NCBI GenBank assembly: GCA_002914845.1
Contig: JXTC01000369.1
Coordinates: 257,212 to 321,211, forward strand
Source of the DNA: Trema orientale
Lineage: Eukaryota; Streptophyta; Magnoliopsida; Rosales; Cannabaceae
DNA length: 64,000 bases
Direction of reading: 5' to 3'
In this document: one piece after another, positions 48,335-58,599 of the stretch
Position numbering within the stretch: the first letter of the stretch is position 1
Layout of the letters: each line of letters opens with the position of its first letter
Position numbers and translations under genes: made by a program
The notes under the pieces: generated by a model
The model's input: the letters and a program-made list of their open reading frames with translations, nothing else
Told to the model about the DNA's origin: nothing
Database searches by the model: none

Positions 48335-49710
48335 TCATAGCCATTTTATTATTTTTTTTCCTAATTTATTTCATTTATTTTCATTTTCTTAGTTTTCCAT
48401 AATTCTTTTAGTTTTTAAAAATAGCATAATAGTTCAGAGGACGAGGACAACACGTGTCTTTGAAGTACATTTAACAGATAAAATAATCAGTTGTTACCAA
48501 CAAAAAAAAAAAAAGATATATAAGTGTAAATTTCGATTAAAAAATAGATTTTCCCGCAATTTTCTCACTAAAATTAGAAAAAAGCACAAAATAAATAAAA
48601 AAGAATGAAGTATACTATCTTCTTCCTTTTTTTTTTTTTAAAGAATTTATTGAATTTAATTCCTTTTTTATTTTTTTTATATAAGTAGTTTGAAGCTTAT
48701 CGGTAATATCTAATACTTTAGACTTGATTAAAAGAAAAATTAAAAGTAAAAAAATATGTGTATCGGAGTGAATTCTGGACAAGGATTTTATACCTGACCT
48801 TGACTCAGAATGGGGCCTTTACCCATAACCTGCCCTATTATTGAACTATTGACCCCATAGCAAGGCACTACTCTTGTACTATTGCCTAAGTCAGTGTTCC
48901 ACCTTTTTTTTTTCTTTTTTCCTGTTAATACGGTTTTCCACCTCTTAGTTATATGTATGAGCAAATTTGTAATTAACTTAGGTAGAAAGCTCTTAACAAA
49001 AAGTAAATATATGAGTATTTATAATAAATGATCTTTTTTTTTAGGATTAATTTTAAAAAATGACCTTTTTTTTTACCTCTATTTCATAAATGAATGTTTT
49101 ATAATTTTATTTTTATAATAGCCGTCTTTTAGTTAATCTATTTTTCATAAAGTACATTAATTTCTTATAAAGTAAATCAATATATTTGATATACTTAATA
49201 TGAAAAATGACTATTTTTTAAATAATTTTTAAAATTCGATTATTTTTTAGCAGTATTTGAGAAATGAATATTTTACAAACTATAATCCAAAATTCGGCCA
49301 TCTGACAAAAAATTCTAAATATATTATAATTGAAGGAAAAACTTGTGCGTCCTAGTCAATTCTGGGTCTGGATCCTACATCTATACCAGTTCGAATATGC
49401 TAGGATGGCCTCATGATACCACGCTCATGAACTCGCCTTTTACACTCCCAAGTCATGATCCTCTAAGGCGTTGATCACATTTTTTATCTCCCAGAATTTG
49501 CATGGTTGTTATACAGTTAAACTCGAACAATCACGATTATTTCCACAACTCTAGAATCCCAATGGAAACTTACTAAAAAATATGAGAGAGAAGAGAAAGA
49601 TGCGAAGGTTTTCACGTTAGAGATAAATATTATTCTCATCATTAGACTTATTTATTTATAATAAAATAAAATATTATTTATACTAAACTATAATTAGACT
49701 GTATCTCTAT
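48335..49710. other. Intergenic, nothing recognised
   Basis: AT-rich with poly-T/A runs. No gene, RNA or structured repeat supported. Confidence 0.45.
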
Positions 49711-49720
49711 CTCTATTTTG

Positions 49721-52590
49721 GAGAGATTCTACAATACAACCCCATTTTCTGGTTGTATTAATACATCCCATATTTAAGGATTCTTATTGGATATGAACTA
49801 AGAATTACATTATTTATTATGAATATTACTTTACCTGAATAATGCCCAACTAGTAAAGATAAAATTATAAAAAAATTATTTTTTCTATCATCCTGTTCTT
49901 TTTCAATACCCAGATACGGATCTGAGTTTTATTTTTACTTTTTCTTTTTTCTTTGTTACTAACATCATATCACGATTATCTTTTTTTATCTTTGTTTATT
50001 ATTTTATCTCACATTGATTAGGTGAGCAGCAAATCATATAATACCTGAATCCAAACAAACAGGGGTTGAGCGAGCTTGGACAAGAGATTTGGGAATTACA
50101 ATACAAACGATAGTGGTTTTCTTCTTGCTGGAATTGCTTAACACTTAGCGCAAAACATACATGCATGCAAACTATGGAAAACACATGATCACATCATGAA
50201 CGCAGCGGAATAATTAGCGGATTTAGGTTTTAAAATTTTTTTACATGAAAACAATTTTCATAACTATATTACATCCATATATCATATATAGGATCATGTA
50301 TAACATAAATCAAATCTAGATGCACAAACCCTAGAGATGGGATTAGGGTTTACCTCTTGTAGCGTGCTCCTTCTTGATCTCCTTATAGATGGTGATCAAA
50401 TCTCTAACCTTAGATCTTCTTGTCTATACTCTTACTCTTTGTTGATTAAGTGAGTGGGCACCAAGTTGAATCCTTCGTTGGAGAATGATCAAGAACACTT
50501 TCTTGATCATATGGAATACCGGGACGTGAGATGAGACCGTGAGATAGTAGGAAACTTTTTCTCTTTCTCTCAGCCTAGGGTGGCCGAAATCTCTCTCCCT
50601 CTCTATGCCTTAGGCGTGTAGCTCTCTTAGAGTTACTGTGCAGTTTTTTCTCTCATGTATCTTATATATATGAGGCCAAAAACTGCTAACCCTAGTCCAA
50701 CTAGGATCGGGCTTGTTCTCTAATTTGGGCTTTGGGTGTATTTTTATAAATATGTCCAACTCATGTAACTTATTTATAAAAATACTAACTTCTATGTAGA
50801 ATCATTATTTTACACAGTTTCATGAAACTAATTTCATAAATACCACAAACCAATTAATGAGCTTTATTGAGTTAGACAAGGGACCTAATGGATCCAAATA
50901 ATCTAAGCTCCAATAATATGATAAATACATAATAACTCTTATTGTGATATTTATACAAATATTATTAGTAAAGGGGACACTCCACTAAAAGCCCAATACT
51001 GCACTCTTAGATTAGATGTCATGCCTTTTATAGAGATTTAATCAACTAGCCTTGATTAATCGATCCATCTAGCATATTCTATACCACACATAGAATCCCT
51101 ATACAATGCCGTAGTTGGATAGGTGAAATTACCGTAATACCCCTCCAACACCTATTTACCTTTAAGTTACCATCTTTCTATCAAGGAATAATGTTGTCGA
51201 TAATTTTGTTCTCGATGGCCATTTAGACAAAATTATCAACTAATTCACAAAGTGAATACTAAGATCTTAGATTTAATTATTCCATGAATCTTGAAAGAAC
51301 CTAAAGTGGCATTAATGTATAGTGTCCTTAACTATTTGGTGTTCCTATCAATTCATAAGCCATAACCTCCAATATGCCAGAGTTCATCTCTAATTTCATA
51401 GAGGCTAGTCTTTTAACATATCAAAAGGCTATAACCCATGAAAGCAAGTCCAATCAAATGTCAAGGATTAAGATCTATATGCTAAGAGCTAGTTTGTGGT
51501 AATATAAGAATTGAGTTACGGCACTCCAATTCTTTATATTCCTGGTCTAGTTCAACACACATAACTTATTTATGTTGTATTATTATTTCTATCAGAAGTC
51601 AGATACTTCAATGATTTGAGACACATCATTCCCGTTGAGATAGACAAATACTACAACCTATAGTAAATAAAGTATTCCATCTTTATTTACAGATTGTGAA
51701 CTAATTTATTTAGACTTAGATAAAGAAACAAATCTCCCCATAATTAACACTTAATCATGTTTGTTTCTTTATACACAAGCAAAGTCATGGAATCTTTTTC
51801 AGATAAATAAACTATTCAACTAAGATAGTTTAATCTAGCAAATATCATAATTGCATATAAGAGAAAGTTGTTTATACTCAAAGGGTATAATTAGAAATTT
51901 ACTTTTTATGACAAATATCCCAACACTTCTATCTTCAATGGCGGTGCTGATAGGATTTGGGGAAACATACATCAGATTTTATAATTACTAATGTCTTGTT
52001 TCTTCTTTTTTATTTTTTGAGAAATTAATGTCCACTTGTTCTGAAATGTATTATCTTATATATATGTTGATTTCGAGTATTTTTAGAAATCCCTTGCATT
52101 TTTTTGTCCTGAAATTGTTTGACACTTCTTGGTTATTTGGACTTTCTTTGTTTATTTCATGGAAATTTCTCACGAATTAGTTGTTGCTGGTCTTGTTGGT
52201 GAGATTTGTTGGTATATATATATATTTTTAGTCTCTATTTGTGGCCATTTTTCAGATTATCTTTTTTTCTATATTTTTGTAATTTGTTCAATGAAAACTT
52301 ATATGAAAGAGAAACAATTATTCTTTGATTGGAAATAATGGTAATTAAGGTCAGAGCAATTGAGATCAAAATTTGAAAGAAAAAAAATAAATGAAAATGA
52401 AAGAGTCGAGGAAGAACTAGGACAATTGCAACAAATGAAGAAAAAGAAGATGGAGCATAATCCAGTGAATTTAAGTTTACTTATTTGCTGTGCTTTGTGG
52501 GACCTATTAAACTATTAGATTTGTTAAAAGGCCATTTGATGAGGGTATATTGATACACCTAAAAAATGGGGTTGTATCGTAGAATTCCCC
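49721..52590. mobile_element. Mutator-like element interrupted by a solo LTR
   Basis: Flanked by CTCTATTTTG at 49711-49720 and 52591-52600. Inverted ends: left GAGAGATTCTACAATACAAC + CCCATTTT; right in reverse GGGGAATTCTACGATACAAC + CCCATTTT, with similarity continuing through GTRTWAATAYA. Without the 1.8-kb LTR inside, the element is about 1.07 kb. No transposase was recognised. A 9-10 bp duplication fits the Mutator superfamily. Confidence 0.85.
50126..51925 (-). mobile_element. Solo LTR of a retrotransposon
   Basis: An 1800-bp segment with TG...CA ends, flanked by the exact 5-bp duplication CTTCT (50121-50125 and 51926-51930). On the minus strand it begins TGTTGGGATATTTGTCATAA and ends GCAATTCCAGCA. 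A minus-strand TATA box (CATATATATAAGATA, near 50672) precedes a TC/AG-rich leader, consistent with the LTR promoter and R region. No gag, pol, primer-binding site or second LTR is present, so it is a recombination product of a full element. Confidence 0.88.
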
Positions 52591-52600
52591 CTCTATTTTG

Positions 52601-53034
52601 ATAAGTTTAGAATTTTAATTAGCTTTTTTTTTCGTAAAAAGCTAAAATCATATTAGATTGGGTGATGCACTATAATAGGCCAAGTCCAATATGATAATTA
52701 TATTACGTTCAGTGTGTTCTCACAACACAATCATATCATTATTAGACAACTTCAAATGATAATGTCCTTGGTTTCTAATTTGGGATTTCAAATGAGACAA
52801 TAGTATGGTAGTCAATTGCAATTTGGAACCATGTCTTGCTGTAAGAGTGCCATTCGTCCAATTCTTATCTCCTTTCTATTTTAGCAAAGAGCTAAAATGG
52901 CCACGACTTCGGTAAATGCTGACCCCTTTGAGCAACGTGTAGCCATCGTCCACGTCATCGTCCCTCACATTCCGAACTCCAGCCCATGCCATAATTAAGA
53001 TTTAAGATTCTCTTTTTGACTCCACTTACAGTAT
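52601..53034. other. AHG1 distal upstream region, nothing recognised
   Basis: AT-rich without genes. The clustered ACGT-core motifs start near 52935 (CAACGTG, CCACGTCATCG). Confidence 0.45.
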
Positions 53035-53043
53035 GCCACGTGT
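53035..53043 (-). promoter_or_regulatory. G-box/ABRE-type motif (distal)
   Basis: GCCACGTGT, the reverse of ACACGTGGC, lies about 1.5 kb before the AHG1 start. The same 9-mer recurs at 54032, and in the other orientation at 54367. Confidence 0.45.
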
Positions 53044-54031
53044 AGGACTCGAGACTTGACTCTAATTTTCCGCTAAATAATTGAATATCACTTTGTTTTC
53101 ATTTTTTTTTTTTTTTTTTTTTTTTGCTTATGGGATAAAGAGAATACATTAAACTCACAGAGTCACAGACGTTCATCCTTGAAATTTTCAAAACTAAACT
53201 TTTTGAACATTTTCCTTTGGCATGCGGGCTGTCCCACGGGAATTTTTAGTACTCACTATTCATCGTTTCCTAAATTTTTGTACTGTATGAGATTCGAATG
53301 AATTTCATAGAACTAACCTTAAGTGCAGATAGAAAAGAAAGTAGGATCTAAGAGTATTCATTTCATTACAATGAATTAGCAAGAAAATTTGAAGTGAAAT
53401 AAGGACTCGTCAGCAATTACATTTGACCTTCAAATCGTTTTAAAATATTTTGCTTGGTCGTATGATAATCATAACGGAATTGAAATAAAATAAAATGAAA
53501 TGTTACATAATTAGTTGGCACGTCTGAGTAAAGTAGAGAAAGCATAAGCTAGTTGATGATCATAGCATTAGAAAATTTTTTATTCATAAAAGTTTTATGA
53601 TAGACATGGATAAAACTTTTGAGCTGATTAAAACGAGAGAAGAGTACATTATTATTATCTCTATTGAGAAACTTATGAAACTGTCAGTATGTCATACTCA
53701 TGTGCCAATATGCAATAACTTTAATTTGTCATATTAAATTCAACATTTACCTCTAAAAAACTTGGATCAATATTTATAATTAGGAGCGCGAAAACCTTAA
53801 CTTAAATAAATAATTAATTAACCAAGTATTTATTATTAGAAAATATTAGTGGTATACAATTTGCGAATTTCGCTAACAGCCAGATACAGTGCATTATAAG
53901 TGGTGTGGTGACGAATTTAGGCAGACATCTGTGACGCTAGCCTTTACCACTCTTGCTTCTCAGACAACTACCTAACGTGTCAACCTTGGACCATACAAGT
54001 CACCCTCTCGGCGCTGTTGCCTCCAAAGGCT

Positions 54032-54040
54032 GCCACGTGT
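54032..54040 (-). promoter_or_regulatory. G-box/ABRE-type motif
   Basis: GCCACGTGT about 540 bp upstream of the AHG1 start codon. ACACGTGGC is the classical binding site of ABF/AREB bZIP factors, which mediate ABA-induced transcription. Binding here is inferred only. Confidence 0.5.
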
Positions 54041-54365
54041 GAAGCAGCTCGCATTTTCCGGAGAAGCTAGCCAGTAGCCAGAACACCAAAAAAAAAAAAA
54101 AAAAACGGTGTAATTACCCTTTTTTTTTTTTTTTTTTGAAAAGTGTAATTACCCATTTTCAAAAGGAAACAATAAAATCGTACTAAGTGTGGAACGATCG
54201 TATTGGACCACACGTAACGCTCTGGCTTGTTGGCCCTACCATTTCTCAGAGCGGCTTCTGTCAAAAGAACGTAATATAGCGAGAGAGACGAGAAAAATTG
54301 ACGGAGAAAGAGGGGAGGGCTGAGGGCACCGGGTGACGGTAACGGGAAGAGGGCTCGTCATTTTG

Positions 54366-54375
54366 GACACGTGGC
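54366..54375 (+). promoter_or_regulatory. Proximal ABRE
   Basis: GACACGTGGC with a perfect ABRE core, about 205 bp before the AHG1 ATG, in the right place for a proximal promoter element. It fits the usual ABA induction of clade A PP2C genes. Confidence 0.55.
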
Positions 54376-54540
54376 GGAAGAAAAGCGAGTACTGGGTCTT
54401 CTCTTCTGCCCTTAGGGGGGGCCTCAACATGAGAAAATGAGGAGAAGAAGAAAAAAGACTAAAAACTACGCTTCCTTACTTGTCTCAGCTCAAATCTTTA
54501 TGTGCTTTTTCCAACGACGAAGATAACCGCCGCCGGTGAC

Positions 54541-54582
54541 ATGAAGCGTACGGACACCGAGATTACTGGGGTTCTTCAATGA
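54541..54582 (+). CDS. Upstream ORF overlapping the AHG1 start (ATGA)
   Basis: A 13-codon frame ([13 protein letters not shown]) opens at 54541, and its TGA at 54580-54582 overlaps the AHG1 ATG at 54579-54581 as ATGA. If the transcript starts upstream of 54541, ribosomes that translate it would stop exactly at the main start, which allows reinitiation or repression. Transcript start is not known. Confidence 0.5.
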   Translation: MKRTDTEITGVLQ

Positions 54583-56826
54583 CGGAGTACAGCCGGAGAA
54601 TGCTAAACGACGACGAATCCGATGCGCAGGAGAAATGCCGGGAACGGAGGCGCCGTAGAATCGAGATGAGGAGGGTGGCTGCGCTGTCGTCGGCGGCGGC
54701 GATTCAGGCGAATCGTCCGGAGGCGAAGCGGTTGCGATTGGGCGAGACGGCGGCGGCGGCGTCTGGGTCAGGCGATGACATGGCGGAGTCGGGCGAGGAG
54801 GCTCCGGTTAGGGAGCCCGTGTACGGAACTATGTCCGTATCGGGGAGGTCTCGCCATATGGAGGACGCAATACATGTACGGACGGGGCTTTGCCGGCCTG
54901 AGATTAGCCGGCGGCGGCTGGTCCACTTCTTTTCCGTCTACGACGGCCATGGAGGACCTCACGTAATATAAAACCTCTAGAATCGAAATTATAAAAATAA
55001 GAAATTAATCGAACAAAAAATTATTATTATTATTATATTTTTTTCCTCATTTTTTAATTTTGGTATACCCAGGTGGCGGAGCTATGCAGGGAGAAGATGC
55101 ACGTGTTCTTGGAGAAGGAGTTGAGGCGGGTGGGAGGCACGCGAGGTGGCTCTGCGAGTGGGGAAGCGAGCACGAGCAGCAGCTATAACGAGGGCGAAGA
55201 GAATGAGAATGAGGTGGAAGAAGAAGAGGGGTGGAGGAGAGCATTGGAGAGGAGCTTCGCGAGAATGGACGAGGCGGCGATAACCACATGCGCGTGTGGG
55301 AGCGTGGGTCTCAGTTGCGGTTGTGAGCCCATGGAGGTGGCGCTCGGCGGGTCCACCGCCGTGGTGGCAGTTCTCACGCCCGATCACATTGTGGTTGCCA
55401 ACTGCGGCGACTCACGCGCTGTCCTATGCCGCGGAGGCCGCGCGGTACCTCTTTCCAACGATCACAAGGTTCGTTTTCCACCTAAACTCTACTGTTACTG
55501 AATTCGCATGTGACGGATTTGCTTTGCTTTGGTCAATGGTCAGTCAATGGTCATATTTCCAAAGCACTCATTGGGCTTTGGATAATCGTTTTTGGGCCTG
55601 AAATGGTTTAGAAGTTTGTGTTGGGCTTTGTTGTCTTTTCCTAAATTCTTTCCAGGAATAGCGTAAGTGGTTACTTTTCTCTGGGTAATCTTAAATGTCC
55701 ATTTATTTGTCGGTCAAGTAACGATATAACACTAAATAGGCTTGGCTTAACTTAATTAGTAATCACAACATTGTGATATGATAAAAGTAACATAAATGTT
55801 GAAGTGATATCTTATTGTCAATGTTGCATGGTTTGTGGGCAAGGAATATTTTGGAGCAAAACTAGCAATATGTAATCTTAAATGTTCACTTGTTTGTCGT
55901 TTAAGTAACGTTGTAGCCCTAATAGGCTTAACTTAATTGGTAGTAATCACGGCATTATCTGTATAACATGATGAAAGTAACATAAATTTTGAAGTGATAT
56001 TTCATCATGTATCGATGTTGCAGCCAGATAGGCCAGATGAACGTGCAAGGATTGAAGCTGCTGGTGGACGGGTCATATACGTTAATGGGGCTCGAGTGGA
56101 AGGCATTCTTGCAATGTCCCGATCCATAGGTGATTGATTATACGTATGGATTTTTAATGAATCGTATGTATATCTAATTTAATTTCATTCTTGCAGCGTC
56201 AAAGAATGTGATTGGTGACTGGTGTGTTAACATCAGAGAGAGCAATCAAAAGGGTTGTTTTCTTCATTAATATATATATATATATATATATAAGTTCCAT
56301 CCACACTAATAATAGATAGCTTCGTATTGTACATCAGTGTTTGGAACGTTGCAAAATTTCAAATTAATAGAATTTTGCATTTACCTAGTATCTGAAGAAG
56401 CATATTGAAACACAATTATACATGTGGCTGGTTAACTATTATGCCAATTTGTAACTTATAGTAGTCTTATTATATCTTGAAACAGGGGATCAGTATCTAA
56501 AACCAATTGTAACATCAGAACCAGAGGTAACTTTCACGAAAAGGGAACCGGAAGACGAATGCTTAATCATCGCTAGCGATGGCTTGTGGGATGTTCTGTC
56601 AAGTGAGTTGGCTTGCGAGGTAGCAAGTGAGTGTCTTCGAGAAGGAACTTCAGCAGCCACGGATCCCAATACTAGTGCTGTTGCTCCTCAGATTGAAGAT
56701 GAAGGGACTGGAGCACTGTATCCATCGCGAAGTGCCCTAGCAGCTGCGTTGCTCACTCGCCTTGCTTTGGGACGAAAAAGCTCAGATAATGTCGGTGTCA
56801 TAGTTGTCAATTTGAAAAGAAGCTGA
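54579..56826 (+). CDS. AHG1: Clade A protein phosphatase 2C, AHG1-like
   Basis: Four exons, 54579-54962, 55073-55468, 56024-56129 and 56486-56826, all GT-AG with consistent phases, give 408 residues. The basic N-terminus with [13 protein letters not shown], then [20 protein letters not shown] (metal ligands Asp122 and Gly123), [60 protein letters not shown] (Asp327) and SSDN (Asp396) define a Mg/Mn-dependent Ser/Thr phosphatase. The start MTE, the [13 protein letters not shown] block and the [18 protein letters not shown] insert match Arabidopsis AHG1, a negative regulator of ABA responses in seeds that partners DOG1. The Trp that contacts ABA receptors in ABI1/HAB1 (VIQWNGARV) is Val280 here (VIYVNGARV), as in AHG1. 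It follows the SBT1.3 gene, as in Arabidopsis. Confidence 0.95.
56197..56253 (+). other. Possible 57-nt cassette exon in AHG1 intron 3
   Basis: Preceded by TTCATTCTTGCAG and followed by GTTGTT, this block is exactly 57 nt, has no stop in the frame set by exon 3 (phase 1), and keeps the frame into exon 4. Inclusion would insert 19 residues ([19 protein letters not shown]) between Ile295 and Gly296, in the middle of the conserved SRSIGD block. The donor is weak. It may simply be intron sequence. Confidence 0.3.
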
Positions 56827-58599
56827 GTTGGAGTAGGAAATGGATCACCAAGTGGTAACTAGATTGACCAGTCAGTGTTGGTTGTGATTTTGTACAGGTT
56901 TTTATGATGATCATGATGAAAACAAGATCAGGGAAGAAAACCCCCGGTGGAAGAAAAAGTGAAAGCACTGAGATATTGAACATGTTAGATTGGAGTTTCT
57001 ACATTGGGTGTTGAAACGCATGTTGTTTGGCGTAGGGCCAGTGGGGATGATCAGTTGTGTCTTTGTGAGGTTGTTCTGGGGTTGGTCATAGCATGCATGA
57101 GATTAGGATTATATATGCAGATTACTTAATTAGCATACTTTCAGGTGATCACAATACGTATGGATTTGGTTATTTTGGAATTTGGGAGGCATGGAGTTGA
57201 CTAGGCTAGGGGAGGCGTTACACGGGTTATATTAATTTCTCTTTAGATACTTCAGGACATTAGTGTTGTGTATGTTATTTTTATTGTTTTATTTTTTTTG
57301 ATTTGTTTTTTCAATATTAGTTTGCATATATGTTGCAAATGTAGTACAAAAGCTTACGTGTTGTGTTGCAAGACTTCACATTTTCAATGGGCTGGGGCAG
57401 AGATACTGCTCCAGCTATATAAGATAGTACTTTACTTAAAATTAAGAGAAAACCAAATTAAAAACACCTTTTTGACACCTAGAATAAATAAATATCATTT
57501 TTTAATCTTTTGTACTTACATGCCCATTTTAAAATTTGTTAATTTCTTTGTTCCAATATTACCCTTTTTTGAAGCCAAAATCTCTCATTCTCTCTCGTCA
57601 AATCTCTCAATTCCTAAATTTTCTCTCCTGGGTTTTCTTATCTCCGACAGATTTGGCCTGAAAATTCCTGTAACATCAACATCGACAGTAGACGAAGGCT
57701 TCTCCGATGCGAATTTCTCCAGGCTTACCTTCCTCCCACATGAGCTCTTTTCTTCATCCGCGATGATGTATGACGAGGCTCTCCAGTAATGAGATTTTGC
57801 TACGTGTTTATTGTTTTCATTTGCTCTGAGCTCATTTCCCAGTTTCAGATGTACTTAAAGTCTTGTTTACAAATTTTCGTCTTCTTTAGTGAATAATTGT
57901 ATAATGAAAACAATGGTATGGCAAAAAAAAAAAAAAATTAAAAAAGTTTGATTTTGTAAATAAACTCTACTGTTTAACCGTATAGGAAGAAATAGGTGTT
58001 TTTTTGGTCGTTTGTTTGTTTGTTTTTTTGGTCGTTTGTTTGTTTGTTTTTTTATTTATTTCTTATCTTATTTGAATGTCAAAATTAAAAAACACTTACG
58101 AATTTGGGGAAAGCTTCGCTTTAGGTTGTAATTGTTATGAGTGGACACAATTGGTTGCTTTTGATTTCCTCAAAGGTGATCAAAACTGTTATTCTTGTTG
58201 TTTAGTCGTTTTGAGATCGTTGGGATTCAATTCTAATATATTAATCTTGTGATTTGGCAGAAGAAGATGATTGTTGTGTTAAACGGAAGAAAATAAATGA
58301 TTTTAAAATAGTATTACAATTATTATTAGTAAAAAGAAATATTACAATAAGTGTTAAAAATATAAAAAGAGAAAAAAAAAACGAAGGTAAACTAGCGGTA
58401 TATCAACTATTTCCTTGAAATTTATTTTTTCTTTTTATTAAAAAAAGAGCAAAACACAATAAATAATGGTGTTAAACTATTATATGAGTTAAAAGAAATG
58501 TTTAATCCGTGAAATGCTTCAAATAAATGTAAATCAAGCAAGAAAACTAATATATACCTTATTTAACAATTTTTTAAATCTTTTCCATCTATTTTTTCT
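56827..58599. other. AHG1 3' region and TC-rich leader-like segment, no supported gene
   Basis: The 3' UTR presumably occupies the first few hundred bases. At 57575-57790 there is a TC-rich stretch of balanced composition that reads open (part of a 173-codon frame) but shows no known domain. It resembles the leader at 22190-22480 in style. A doubled TTTTTTTGGTCGTTTGTTTG lies near 58002-58045. Confidence 0.45.

Noticed and set aside
57268..57789. 173-codon open frame after AHG1
   Set aside because: The first part is AT-rich UTR-like sequence and the second a TC-rich leader; no known domain. Noted only as a leader-like segment.
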